Assembly (NCBI GenBank): GCA_027067555.1
Contig: JAMOVU010000065.1
Location: 1-45,148 of the forward strand
From: Candidatus Aminicenantota bacterium
GTDB lineage: Bacteria > Acidobacteriota > Aminicenantia > JAMOAD01
DNA length: 45,148 nucleotides
Direction: 5' to 3'
Made by a program: the position numbers and the translations under genes. Below the pieces are notes generated by a model. It saw only the letters and a program-made list of their open reading frames with translations. It was not told the DNA's origin and made no database searches. Within the stretch, counting starts at the first letter, position 1; the number at the start of each line of letters is the position of its first letter. Shown here in pieces: positions 17,935-27,221 of this stretch.

Positions 17935-18637
17935 AACTTTCTTTATTTTGATTATGGTATTCGCACTTTTAGGAGCTACGACAACTCCTTTGAAAAAACT
18001 GTTTTTTAATTTTGACAATCAAATTGTAGGAGCGGAGGCCAAAGGATTTTCTTCTTTTGTAGGTAAGTGGCACATTGATAAGGATGGAGAAAATATTGTC
18101 TATGCGGTTGACGGGAGAAAGTGGGAGCAGGGACTTTTATCAGAGGGAATAATAAGCAAAGCAAAGGGTTTATACGGAGAAAGATATGCCGAATTTCTGG
18201 ATAATCTTGAAGCATACAAATATTTTCCTCTTTCAATTTGTACTGAAATTAAAAATTTTAAAGATGGAATAATAAAGGTAAGATTTAAAGGAATAAGCGG
18301 AAGAATTGATCAGGCAGCCGGAATAGCATTTAATATAAAAAAGAATGGGGATTATCTTGTCGTAAGGGCGAATCCTCTTGAAAACAATATGGTACTATTT
18401 AAAATGGAAAAGGGTAAAAGGAGAGCTGTCCAGTGGATAAGAGGAGCGAGAACACCTTCGAGGGTCTGGCACAGACTTAAAGTCGTAATAAAGGGGAGAA
18501 AAATAAAAGGCTTTTTAAATGGTAAACTTTACATAAACTATAACTGGAAAGAACCCATCAATGGTAAAATAGGACTCTGGTCAAAGGCAGACAGTTATGT
18601 TTTCTTTGATGATTTTGAGATAATAAAGGAAAAATAG
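17924..18637 (+). CDS. Secreted concanavalin A-like (DUF1080/LamG-type) protein
   Basis: The 237-residue protein has a signal peptide (residues 1-18). The rest is rich in beta strands with features of the ConA-like lectin/glucanase fold: AGIAFNIKKNGDYLVVRANPLENN, WHRLKVVIKGRKIKGFLNGK, and a closing GKIGLWSKADSYVFFDDFEI, which resembles DUF1080 proteins. It overlaps the permease gene by 11 bp, so the three genes form one transcript. It might be the exported or surface-bound partner of the ABC system; enzymatic activity is not evident. Confidence 0.7.
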   Translation: MKLKTFFILIMVFALLGATTTPLKKLFFNFDNQIVGAEAKGFSSFVGKWHIDKDGENIVYAVDGRKWEQGLLSEGIISKAKGLYGERYAEFLDNLEAYKYFPLSICTEIKNFKDGIIKVRFKGISGRIDQAAGIAFNIKKNGDYLVVRANPLENNMVLFKMEKGKRRAVQWIRGARTPSRVWHRLKVVIKGRKIKGFLNGKLYINYNWKEPINGKIGLWSKADSYVFFDDFEIIKEK

Positions 18638-18796
18638 AAACCCCTTTTAAACTGTATAATATTTATGGCACTTGATAAATTTTTATTACAAAGAGAGAAT
18701 TTTCTCATTGTTAAAAGCCTAACAATTATATGAAACTATAAAACGGAACACTTTTTGAAATATACTTTCTACATTCTTTTTAATGGAGGTTTTCAG

Positions 18797-20386
18797 ATGA
18801 AGAAAATTTATATTCTCATAAGTCTTCTTTTATTAACACTAACATTTCTCTTTCCTCAGAAAAAAATTTATAAATATAAAGTGGAAGTTGAAAACAAAAC
18901 AGTTTATGCAAGGGTTTTTAATAATGGAAAGCTTGTGGACAATCTTACAAAGGATGATTTTATTCTCTATGAAAATGGTAAAAGAGTCGAAATCAATGGT
19001 GTTGACATTATAAGGAAGACCTTTGGTGAGGAAGAGGTTAATTGGGAAGCTAAAAAGCATGAAAAGTACAAACCGAGATTTTTTATTTTAACATTTAAAA
19101 TCATAGATTATGGAGATTATCTTGACAAAGGTATAGATTATCTTTTTGACAATATCATAAGAAAGGATGATAAATTGATGTTTCTCAGTGAACACAATTA
19201 TTTTGTGGAAGATAATATAAAAGATAAGGAAAAGATAAAAAAGAAAATAAAGAAGATTCTTAGAAGAGAGAGTATTCTTGCAAGAATGAAATTAAACAGA
19301 ATAATTTCACAATTAAAAACCCTGACATCCACGATAAGTGATATAAGCCTGTCTTTACGAAATACCGCTTTTTCCACCGGAACACAATCAGCTATGGAGA
19401 TGGACAAATTGGAAAGAACAATACAAAGATTTTTAAGCTTCTTAAGAGAATATAGAAACAGATACCTTACACCTGAAATTGATAGATTCTATTATTTCTC
19501 AGAATACATAAAAGGAGTAAAGCTTAAAAAATGGGTTATAAACTTTTACCAATTTGAAAAAATCCCCATTCCCACTGCAATAAGGGATTTTCTTGAGAAA
19601 TTTATCGGAGGCAATGCAGAAAATCGTTACAGCTGGGCAACTGTAGAGGTTAAATCAGTGGAAATAAAACAGGAACTTGAAAAGGAATTAAACCAACCGG
19701 GAGATTTTCCGGCTGATGAGGTTTCAAGACTCTTTTACAAAGGGGATACTACTTTTTATACGATACTTTTAAACAAACCAAGAGAAACGGGAGATAATAA
19801 TTTTTATTATAAAGATATATACTCTGACCTTGAAAAAACATTGAAAGAGATTTCAACTTCAACCGGAGGAGAAGTTATATTATCAAATAACATAGTTGAA
19901 GCTGTAAATAAGTTTAAAAAGAAAAAAGATATTATTTATCTAATAAACTACACTCCTTCAGTTAATAATCCCAGAATAAAAATCAAAATGAAAAATCCCA
20001 AATATAAAGTAAAGTATGATCCCGATCAATTTTCGGATTTTATTGAAAGATACCTTGAAAAAAAGAGAAGAGAGAATCCGGAAATAATAATTGACACTTT
20101 TAAATTTTTAAACAATTCTCTCAGGTTTTCAATAACTGATTTTAAAATGGAAAAAGATGGAAAGGAAAAGACAGGAAAACTTTTGGTTTCTTTAAAAATC
20201 ACAGACGAAAACGGCAAATTAGCCTATAATGCTCAAAAAACAATGAAAACAAAAAATAATTCTGTCAAAATAAATATAGGCCTGGGAAATATATTAAAAA
20301 AAGGGATATATTATCTTTACCTTGATGTTTATGATCTTTTAACAAAAAAGATGGCAAGCAGATTTGAGATTATTGAGATTAAATAA
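18797..20386 (+). CDS. Secreted VWFA-related domain protein, copy 1
   Basis: The start is set at 18797 because GGAGG lies eight bases upstream; an earlier ATG at 18755 has no ribosome site. The 529-residue product has a signal peptide (about 1-20). The opening domain carries the hallmark of the VWFA-related family found mostly in Acidobacteriota: ARVFNNGKLVDNLTKDDFILYENGKRVEI. The following region is lysine-rich and helical with few classic MIDAS residues. It is a tandem duplicate of the next gene, and both end FDLLTKKMASRFEIIEIK. Function unknown; probably periplasmic or surface protein interactions. Confidence 0.8.
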   Translation: MKKIYILISLLLLTLTFLFPQKKIYKYKVEVENKTVYARVFNNGKLVDNLTKDDFILYENGKRVEINGVDIIRKTFGEEEVNWEAKKHEKYKPRFFILTFKIIDYGDYLDKGIDYLFDNIIRKDDKLMFLSEHNYFVEDNIKDKEKIKKKIKKILRRESILARMKLNRIISQLKTLTSTISDISLSLRNTAFSTGTQSAMEMDKLERTIQRFLSFLREYRNRYLTPEIDRFYYFSEYIKGVKLKKWVINFYQFEKIPIPTAIRDFLEKFIGGNAENRYSWATVEVKSVEIKQELEKELNQPGDFPADEVSRLFYKGDTTFYTILLNKPRETGDNNFYYKDIYSDLEKTLKEISTSTGGEVILSNNIVEAVNKFKKKKDIIYLINYTPSVNNPRIKIKMKNPKYKVKYDPDQFSDFIERYLEKKRRENPEIIIDTFKFLNNSLRFSITDFKMEKDGKEKTGKLLVSLKITDENGKLAYNAQKTMKTKNNSVKINIGLGNILKKGIYYLYLDVYDLLTKKMASRFEIIEIK

Positions 20387-20394
20387 GATTTGAG

Positions 20395-21915
20395 ATGAAA
20401 AAACTATATTTAGCTCTTATCTTTTTCTTCTCATTAATTTACACATTCCCACAAAACAAAATCTTCAGATATAAGATAGAAGTTAAAAACAAAACCGTTT
20501 ATGCAAGAGTTTTTTGCAATGGAGACCTTGTGGACAATCTTACAAAGGATGATTTTATTTTATATGAAAATGGGAAAAGGCGAAAAATTGAATCGGTTGA
20601 GATAATAAGAAAAACACTTGGAGAAGAAAATATTACCTTTAATATTAAAACTCATAACTCTTATGAACCGAGATACTTTGTGCTAACCTTTGACATTCTG
20701 GATTATGGGCCATATCTTGAAAAGGGAATTAACTATTTATTTGAAAAAATTCTGAGAAAGTCAGATAAGCTTATGTTTATGAGTAAGAATTATTTTTTTA
20801 CGGAAGATAATTTGAGCAGCAAAGACAAAATCAAGAAAAAGATGCTAAATATTTTAAAAAGGGAAAGTATTCTTGCAAGAATGGAGCTTAACAGTGTGTT
20901 CTCTCAAATAAGATCAATCAAAAGTGCAATCAAAGAGTATTTTGCTTCCCAGAGATGGAGAAATCCGGAATTCTTCGATCCAAGAGAAATTCAAATGATT
21001 AAGGATAAGACTTTAATGTTTTTAAGATGGTATAAAAAAAGATACCTGATCCCCGACATAGACAAATTTTATTATTTTGCGCAATATCTTAATAAGATAA
21101 GGATGAAAAAATGGGTATTGAATTTTTATCAGATAAAAAAAATTCCCATTCCGAAAGAGATTGTGGATTTTTGGAATAAAGAAGGCTCCAAATGGGCTTT
21201 TGATCCTTTGCAAAGCGAATTCGATATACCACATGATTTCCCTTCGGAGGAGATAAAAAAACTTTTCTATAAAGTTGATACAACTTTTTATACTTTTCTT
21301 TTGACAAAAGATAGGGAAACACTTGACAAGGATTATGTGTTTAAAAATGTATACACTGATCTTGAAAAAACATTGAAAGAAATAACTTTTTCCACCGGTG
21401 GTGATGTTAATCTGTCAAATAACATAGAAGAATCCTTTAGAAAATTTAAAAGAAAAAAAGATATCATATATTTGATTAATTATCCTCCCTCAGTTAATAA
21501 TCCCAAGATAAAAATTAAGATGAAAAACTCAAAATACAAAGTTAAATATGATCCCAATCAATTCTCTGATTACATAAAAAATTATATAAAAAAGAAAAAG
21601 AGAGAAAATCCTGAAATAGAAATAAAAGCTTTTAAATTCAAGGAAAACACAATCTCTTTTAGAATCACAAATTTCAAAACTCAAAAGGGAAAAGGGGGAA
21701 TATACGGAAAAGTCATAATTTTCTTAAAAATAACAGATACAAATGGAAATACTGTTTTAAATGAAAGGAAAAATCTTATTTTCTCCAGAAAAAGTGGAAA
21801 AATTAAAATAAAACTCAATAATATAAAAGCCGGAATTTATCATCTTTATCTTGATTCCTTTGATCTTTTAACAAAAAAGATGGCAAGCAGGTTTGAGATT
21901 ATTGAGATAAAATAA
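20395..21915 (+). CDS. Secreted VWFA-related domain protein, copy 2
   Basis: The 506-residue product is a paralog of the preceding gene, with the same signal-peptide start, the LTKDDFILYENGKRRKIE motif, the shared segments KWVLNFYQIKKIPIP and VNNPKIKIKMKNSKYKVKYD, and the same C-terminal sequence. The copies differ most in the middle (about residues 170-270), where copy 1 carries an extra insertion. The two genes are 8 bp apart and surely co-transcribed. The stop touches the convergent peroxiredoxin gene. No function can be assigned beyond the family. Confidence 0.8.
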   Translation: MKKLYLALIFFFSLIYTFPQNKIFRYKIEVKNKTVYARVFCNGDLVDNLTKDDFILYENGKRRKIESVEIIRKTLGEENITFNIKTHNSYEPRYFVLTFDILDYGPYLEKGINYLFEKILRKSDKLMFMSKNYFFTEDNLSSKDKIKKKMLNILKRESILARMELNSVFSQIRSIKSAIKEYFASQRWRNPEFFDPREIQMIKDKTLMFLRWYKKRYLIPDIDKFYYFAQYLNKIRMKKWVLNFYQIKKIPIPKEIVDFWNKEGSKWAFDPLQSEFDIPHDFPSEEIKKLFYKVDTTFYTFLLTKDRETLDKDYVFKNVYTDLEKTLKEITFSTGGDVNLSNNIEESFRKFKRKKDIIYLINYPPSVNNPKIKIKMKNSKYKVKYDPNQFSDYIKNYIKKKKRENPEIEIKAFKFKENTISFRITNFKTQKGKGGIYGKVIIFLKITDTNGNTVLNERKNLIFSRKSGKIKIKLNNIKAGIYHLYLDSFDLLTKKMASRFEIIEIK

Positions 21916-22392
21916 TTAAGCGGAAAGCTCTTTCAGTTTTTCATAAACAGCATTAACATGTCCTGCGACTTTAACTTTTGTCCAGATATAGGCAATTTTG
22001 CCATCTGGAGAAATCAAATATGTGCTTCTGACAACTCCATAGTATTCTCTTCCATACATCTTTTTAAGCTGCCATGCTCCATATGTTTCAAGCACATTAT
22101 GTTCGGGATCACTTAAAAGGGTTATTTTAAGCTCCTTTTTCTCAATAAAGTTTCTATGACTTTTTGTTGAATCAGGGCTTACTCCTAAAATCACAGCATT
22201 CAATTTTTCAAAATCTTCCTTTCTCTCTGTAAAACCTATAGCCTCTTTTGTACATCCGGATGTATTATCTTTCGGATAAAAGTAAAGAACAATCCATTTC
22301 CCTTTGAAATTTTCCAAACAAATATCTTCATCATTCTGATTTTTCAGACAAAATTCGGGAGCTTTATCTCCGATTTCCAATTTTTTCTTCAT
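21916..22392 (-). CDS. bcp: Bcp/PrxQ-type peroxiredoxin lacking the usual resolving cysteine
   Basis: The 158-residue protein is a thiol peroxidase of the PrxQ group, reducing hydroperoxides in the cytosol. The peroxidatic cysteine is C47 in DNTSGCTKEA, and the conserved arginine lies in VVRSTYLI. In most PrxQ proteins a resolving cysteine stands five residues after the peroxidatic one; here that position is Ile52. Other cysteines at 15 and 25 are in unusual places. It may therefore work as a one-Cys enzyme or resolve through another thiol. It is followed upstream by hutI on the same strand, 10 bp apart. Confidence 0.88.
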   Translation of the reverse strand: MKKKLEIGDKAPEFCLKNQNDEDICLENFKGKWIVLYFYPKDNTSGCTKEAIGFTERKEDFEKLNAVILGVSPDSTKSHRNFIEKKELKITLLSDPEHNVLETYGAWQLKKMYGREYYGVVRSTYLISPDGKIAYIWTKVKVAGHVNAVYEKLKELSA

Positions 22393-22402
22393 CTTTTCCC
22401 TC

Positions 22403-23665
22403 CTAATAAATTAGCTCGCATCCGTCAAGAATAATTTCACCCTCTTTTATAACATACTTCAAATAATTTTTCGAAGGTTCGTAAAAAATATTTATATAGG
22501 AGTCTGTGTCAAAAATAATAAGATCCATCTTCTTTCCGGGAACAAGGGAACCAACTTCTTTGTCCATTCCTATTGCATAGGCAGCATTAATGGTAGCTGA
22601 AGTTATTGCTTCCTCAATTGAAAAACCTTCCAGAAAAACCGCGAGCTTCATTATGAAAAGCATATTGTTAATATGGGAACTTCCCGGATTATAGTCAGAG
22701 CCAAGAGCAACAATAACTCCCCTTTCAATCATCTCTCTAACAGGTGGCTTTTTGTCTTCTCTTAAAAAGAAATATACTCCGGGCAAAATAACGGCAGCTG
22801 TACCACTCTTTGAAAGGGCCTCTATTCCTGTTTTGGAAATTCTGACCAAATGCTCTGCGGATCTCGCTCCATATTCTGCCGCAAGTTCGGCCCCCCCAAG
22901 ATTTGTAAATTCATCTGCATGAAGTTTGAGCTCAAAACCATTTTCTTTTGCTGCTTTCAGCATTTTTTCAGTTTCTTCCCTATTGTAAACTCCATCTTCA
23001 ATAAAAGCATCAAAAAACTTGGCAAGGTTTCTCTTTTTTATCTCAGGGATAAACTCATTGATAAGTTTTTCAAGATATTCCTCTTTCCCTGTATCAGGTG
23101 GAACATCATGGCCACCAAGATAGGTGGGAATTATGTCAAGAGGATGAAGCTCATTTAAAGTTTTTATGGCTTCGAGCTGTTTTATTTCTGTTTCAAGATC
23201 AAGACCATATCCGCTCTTTGCCTCAATCGTAGTAGCTCCACCCTTCACCGATTCATCAAGCCTCTTCTGTGATATCTTTATAAGCTCACTCAGAGGAATT
23301 TCTCTTGTAGCTCTTACGGTTGATTTAATTCCCATCCCCCTTTTTTGAAGCTCCATATATGGCACACCATCAAGTTTCATTTTAAATTCTTCGGACCTAT
23401 CCCCACCAAAGGGAAGATGGGTATGGGAATCAACAAGGCCGGGCATACATACTTTTCCGGTGGCATCTATTATTTTTGCATTTTCATCAATTTCATAATC
23501 TTTAAGCATATCTTCGTTACCAATAAAAACTATCTTTCCTCCGTAGGATCCAATAAAACCATCTTTTATGATTTTAAGATCTTTCATATCCTCTCCCCTT
23601 CTGGGGGAATCCCCGAAAAGAGTAATTAATTGAGAGCAATTTTTAACCAGAAAATCTATTTTCAT
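22403..23665 (-). CDS. hutI: Imidazolonepropionase
   Basis: The start is placed at 23665, where AAGGAGGAGAAAGGT precedes the ATG, giving 420 residues; a start 11 codons upstream lacks a ribosome site. The enzyme opens imidazolone-5-propionate to formiminoglutamate in histidine degradation. Visible motifs are the zinc-binding DSHTHLPFGGDRSEEF, a HADE motif in the barrel middle, and GSDYNPGS near residue 320. The rest of the hut pathway is absent from the window, so either it is elsewhere or the gene serves alone. Length is normal. Confidence 0.9.
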   Translation of the reverse strand: MKIDFLVKNCSQLITLFGDSPRRGEDMKDLKIIKDGFIGSYGGKIVFIGNEDMLKDYEIDENAKIIDATGKVCMPGLVDSHTHLPFGGDRSEEFKMKLDGVPYMELQKRGMGIKSTVRATREIPLSELIKISQKRLDESVKGGATTIEAKSGYGLDLETEIKQLEAIKTLNELHPLDIIPTYLGGHDVPPDTGKEEYLEKLINEFIPEIKKRNLAKFFDAFIEDGVYNREETEKMLKAAKENGFELKLHADEFTNLGGAELAAEYGARSAEHLVRISKTGIEALSKSGTAAVILPGVYFFLREDKKPPVREMIERGVIVALGSDYNPGSSHINNMLFIMKLAVFLEGFSIEEAITSATINAAYAIGMDKEVGSLVPGKKMDLIIFDTDSYINIFYEPSKNYLKYVIKEGEIILDGCELIY

Positions 23666-23874
23666 ACCTTTCTCCTCCTTCTTTAAAAAGGTTAACATAC
23701 GAAATATTAAAAATCAAGAATTTAGCTCCTCAATTCCCTTCTTAAAAATTTATCTTTTACAGAAATACTTTATTAAACTAACCTACCCTTTCAATAATAT
23801 GTAAAGATTTGTTTGCCCATAATCAAAGGAAAGAATAAAAAGCCAGAATTCTCCGATTTTTATTTAAAAATTAT

Positions 23875-23905
23875 AAAAAAGAAGGCGGAGAATAATTCCG
23901 CCTTC
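23875..23905 (-). terminator. Intrinsic terminator of the dsrE-qmo operon
   Basis: On the minus strand the arms GAAGGCGGA (23905-23897) and TCCGCCTTC (23889-23881) surround a 7-base loop and are followed by a run of six T. It begins directly after the qmoC stop codon. This is a textbook Rho-independent terminator. Confidence 0.9.
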
Positions 23906-24997
23906 TTATTTTCTCGAATTCCTTAATTCAACCAAAAAAAGCGCAAATGGGCGGTACAAGATATGAGCAAATTTTGTGAAAGGGAAGGATACAATCAGCT
24001 CAAATACCACCAATATATGAAAAGCAAAAGTAAAATAATATACTTTAAAAAGGGAAGACCATCTTAAAATGTCAAGAGCAAAACCTGAAAGGATAGCAAG
24101 GAAAACAAGAAGTATAAACATCCAATCAGTATGATGGGAAAACTTTGCATAGCTTCCCTTCTTTTTTGCCCTTATTATCATAAAATATAATGTCCCGTAG
24201 AGTGCCGGTAATCCTGAAATCAGCCCCAATATTTTAGGTATGATTCTTATTCCTTCACTATGAGGAGCAAAAAAATCCATCATCATAATTGTTATAGTCG
24301 CAATAAAAAGACCAATAAATCCCCATACAAGCAAAAGATGGGCAAAATATCTACTCTTATCCTCACATTTTTCGAATCTCTCCTGAAAAAAAACCTCCCT
24401 GAAAAGAACTGTAAAAAATGTTTTAAAATAGTTCCCGCTCTTATTACTGCTTTCGGATTTAAAATTGGTGCTTTTCAACATAATGTAAAGTTGTGAAAAA
24501 ACAATCACAAGTAAAAATACAAAAGCAATTATTCCAGCATAGTGAAGTAAGTCAAGACTGAATAATGAGAGAGGTTTTATCTCCTCCATATCCGGATTAC
24601 CCTTAAAATAAAAAATTCCTGCAACTCCTATTAATGTTAATATCAACCAAACAAAGAATGAATGAAAACTCTTATAAAAAAAGTCTCCTATCTTGCCTAC
24701 AGAGAATTTTCTTATCTGATACCTTCTCAATGCCATCATTAAGCCCCCGGGGTCCGCATCTCTCGGGCAGGTGTCAGTGCATTCACCACAATAGTAGCAA
24801 AGCCAGGGATCTACAGAGGAATCAATTCTCTCTTCAAGACCAAGAATTGCCGCTCTTATCATTCTTCTTGGAAAGGAATTGTTTTCTGTTGAAAGGGGAC
24901 ATATTGCAGTACAGTTTCCACAATTATAACAGGCATTTATATCAAAACTACCGTAACTTCTTAGCTTTTCAATGAACGCGGAGTTTATTCTTACCAT
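23906..24997 (-). CDS. qmoC: QmoC-like membrane subunit: HdrC-type ferredoxin domain plus cytochrome-b-like membrane domain
   Basis: The 363-residue protein has two CxxCxxCxxxCP clusters (C23, 26, 29, 33 and C67, 70, 73, 77) for two [4Fe-4S] clusters, as in HdrC. From about residue 105 it continues with six or so membrane helices of the NarI/HdrE type, with histidines that could bind heme. This fusion is the defining layout of QmoC, which links the cytosolic Hdr-like flavoproteins to the quinone pool. It is the last gene of the operon and starts at the stop of a small wHTH gene. The direction of electron flow cannot be told from sequence. Confidence 0.85.
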   Translation of the reverse strand: MVRINSAFIEKLRSYGSFDINACYNCGNCTAICPLSTENNSFPRRMIRAAILGLEERIDSSVDPWLCYYCGECTDTCPRDADPGGLMMALRRYQIRKFSVGKIGDFFYKSFHSFFVWLILTLIGVAGIFYFKGNPDMEEIKPLSLFSLDLLHYAGIIAFVFLLVIVFSQLYIMLKSTNFKSESSNKSGNYFKTFFTVLFREVFFQERFEKCEDKSRYFAHLLLVWGFIGLFIATITIMMMDFFAPHSEGIRIIPKILGLISGLPALYGTLYFMIIRAKKKGSYAKFSHHTDWMFILLVFLAILSGFALDILRWSSLFKVYYFTFAFHILVVFELIVSFPFTKFAHILYRPFALFLVELRNSRK

Positions 24998-25281
24998 TAT
25001 TTCCTCCCTTTAAGTTCATAATAATAGTAATCATCATCCGATACTTCCCCTGTTTCTTCAATATAACCGTATTTCCTGCATGTCATTACATTATAAGTAA
25101 CATCAGCAAGCGGAAGTCCCATAATTTCCGCAATCTGAGGTATAGTCTTCGGCCCTGAAGAAAGAGCCTTTGCAATTGCTTTTCTTATCTTCATAAATTC
25201 CCTCGTCTCTTCAACCTTCTCCTCTGAAACCTTATGTTTTTTCTTGATGTATTTTAAAGTTTTCTCCTTATCCCAGCTCAT
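24997..25281 (-). CDS. Small winged-helix DNA-binding-like protein inside the qmo operon
   Basis: The 94-residue protein has a region (about 33-82) with the pattern KALSSGPKTIPQIAEIMGLPLADVTYNVMTCRKYGYIEE, a typical winged-helix/ArsR-like fold, preceded by a charged helix and ending in an acidic-tyrosine tail. Its start and stop touch the flanking genes, so it is fully embedded in the operon. It could be a redox or sulfur-responsive regulator of the operon or a structural subunit that has kept only the fold. It has few cysteines (one, in MTCRK), so a metal or persulfide switch of the common CxxC type is not visible. Confidence 0.65.
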   Translation of the reverse strand: MSWDKEKTLKYIKKKHKVSEEKVEETREFMKIRKAIAKALSSGPKTIPQIAEIMGLPLADVTYNVMTCRKYGYIEETGEVSDDDYYYYELKGRK

Positions 25282-27221
25282 TATCTCACCTCCTCTAACA
25301 TACCATCAATCATTCCAATAATTTCTTTGTTAGTATAACCTTTAATCTCAATTGCCCTTGATTCGCAAACAGGCACACATGAGCCACAACCTTTACAGAG
25401 GGCTTCATTAACAACTGCAATTTCTTTTCCATCCTGATTTTCCTTTTCTATAGCATCATAAAGGCATACCTCCGCACAATCTCCACACCATTTACATCTT
25501 TCGCTATCCACAAAAGCAACAATAGGCTCCAATTTAAGGGTACCGCTTGAAAGTAATGAGTAAGTCTTAGCTGCGGCTGAGAGAGATGAAAGAATACTCT
25601 CAGTAAGATTTTTCGGTCCCTGACCTGTTCCTGCAATAAAGACACCATCAATTACAGTTTCAACAGGTCTTAATTTCGGATGAATTTCATTGAAAAAATT
25701 ATCTCTTCCCACAGGAACTTTAAAAATTCTCTCTATTTCACTGTTTTTTCTCGGGATCATTCCTGTAACAAGAACAACAAGATCCGGTTCAATCTCTATC
25801 TCCTCTCTCTCGGTAAGAAGGTCTTTAACTTTAACTATTGCTCTGTTATTTAAATCTTCAACAACAGGAGGCTCATTTTCATCAAATTTTAGATATATAT
25901 CCCCCTGCTTACAGGAATCCCTGTAAAGGATTTCCTGTTTCCCGTAAGTCCTTATATCCCTGAATAGATGATAACTTCTTATATAAGGATACTTTTTTTT
26001 CAACAGAAGAGATGTGTGAATGGCAGCAGTGCAACAATACCTTGAACAGTATTTGTTTTCACCACTTTTCTGCCTGCTTCCCACACAATAAATAAAAGCT
26101 ATCTCTTTCACCTCTTTGCCTTTCCATTTTAAATTCCCATTACTTAGCTCCATAATTCTTCTTAATTGCTGCAGAGTAATGACTTTATCATTTTTCTTAT
26201 ATCCATATTCACCTTCAGATGGCTCGTAAGGGGAAAAACCGGTTGTTAAAATCACAGCTCCTACCTTAAGAGCAAGCTTTTCCTCTTTTTGATTAAAATC
26301 AAAAGCATCGGGACAGAGTTTTTCGCATAATCCACACTTAGTACAATTTTCAAAATCAACGGCGGGCAAATCAGGGTAAGCATTTTTGTAAAATTTATAA
26401 ATAGCTTTTCTTTTAGTTAATCCAAAGTTAAATTCATCATCAACTTCAACAGGACATCCTTCCTCAATTTTTTCAAATTCATTACACTCAATCCCACTTT
26501 TTACATAACGAGGCTTTATTTTTACTTCCAGATTAAAATTTCCTACACATCCTGAAAATGATTCAACTTCAGTCCCTGTAAAAATCTTAATATTATTCCT
26601 TTTAATTATTTCATTATAAAGTTTCTCAATTAAAATATCGCCCCTTTCATTTGTTTCGAAAAGCTCACCCCATTGTGGTATTCTTCCACCCAGAAAGTGC
26701 TCTTTTTCTATCAGGTAAACCTCCAAACCTGTATCAGCAAGTTCAATAGCAGCTCTCATACCGGATGCTCCTCCTCCTATAACTGCAACACTATCCGTTA
26801 CCGAAATTTCATTTGGCAAAAGAGGTTGTGCTTCCCTTAATCTTCTTATACCAGCTCTTACAAGGCGAATAGCTTTTTCTGTTGCCTCTTCAGGTTTATC
26901 AGAGTGTGCCCATGAATCCTGTTCCCTGATATTCACCTGAACATACTCATAAGGATTAAGGCCAGCTCTTTCGGCAACACTCCTGAAAGTATGAAGGTGA
27001 AGTTTTGGAGAGCAGGAAGCCACTACAATTCCATCAAGTTTGTTTTCAATAATATCGGAAATCATCTCTTTCTGGCTTGAATCAGAGCAGGCAAAAACAG
27101 TTGTCTTGGCAAGAACAACTCCATCTTCATCTTTTACAGAATCTTTCACTTTATTAACATTAACATAATCGGAGATATTTCCTCCGCAGTAACAAATATA
27201 CACTCCTATTCTCTCTTTCAT
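25281..27221 (-). CDS. qmoB: HdrA/QmoB-like FAD and iron-sulfur flavoprotein
   Basis: The 646-residue protein starts with the HdrA-type IGVYICYCGGNI motif, followed by a conserved Cys in FACSDSSQ. The FAD-binding GGGASGMRAAIELADTG appears near residue 153. One [4Fe-4S] motif CTKCGLCEKLCP is in the middle (about 293-304), and two more, CKWCGDCAEVC and CKGCGSCVPVC, are near the C-terminus. QmoB proteins of sulfate reducers carry an extra MvhD domain at the C-terminus; here that domain is missing and an MvhD-like gene is encoded separately. The stop of this gene overlaps the wHTH start. Confidence 0.88.
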   Translation of the reverse strand: MKERIGVYICYCGGNISDYVNVNKVKDSVKDEDGVVLAKTTVFACSDSSQKEMISDIIENKLDGIVVASCSPKLHLHTFRSVAERAGLNPYEYVQVNIREQDSWAHSDKPEEATEKAIRLVRAGIRRLREAQPLLPNEISVTDSVAVIGGGASGMRAAIELADTGLEVYLIEKEHFLGGRIPQWGELFETNERGDILIEKLYNEIIKRNNIKIFTGTEVESFSGCVGNFNLEVKIKPRYVKSGIECNEFEKIEEGCPVEVDDEFNFGLTKRKAIYKFYKNAYPDLPAVDFENCTKCGLCEKLCPDAFDFNQKEEKLALKVGAVILTTGFSPYEPSEGEYGYKKNDKVITLQQLRRIMELSNGNLKWKGKEVKEIAFIYCVGSRQKSGENKYCSRYCCTAAIHTSLLLKKKYPYIRSYHLFRDIRTYGKQEILYRDSCKQGDIYLKFDENEPPVVEDLNNRAIVKVKDLLTEREEIEIEPDLVVLVTGMIPRKNSEIERIFKVPVGRDNFFNEIHPKLRPVETVIDGVFIAGTGQGPKNLTESILSSLSAAAKTYSLLSSGTLKLEPIVAFVDSERCKWCGDCAEVCLYDAIEKENQDGKEIAVVNEALCKGCGSCVPVCESRAIEIKGYTNKEIIGMIDGMLEEVR

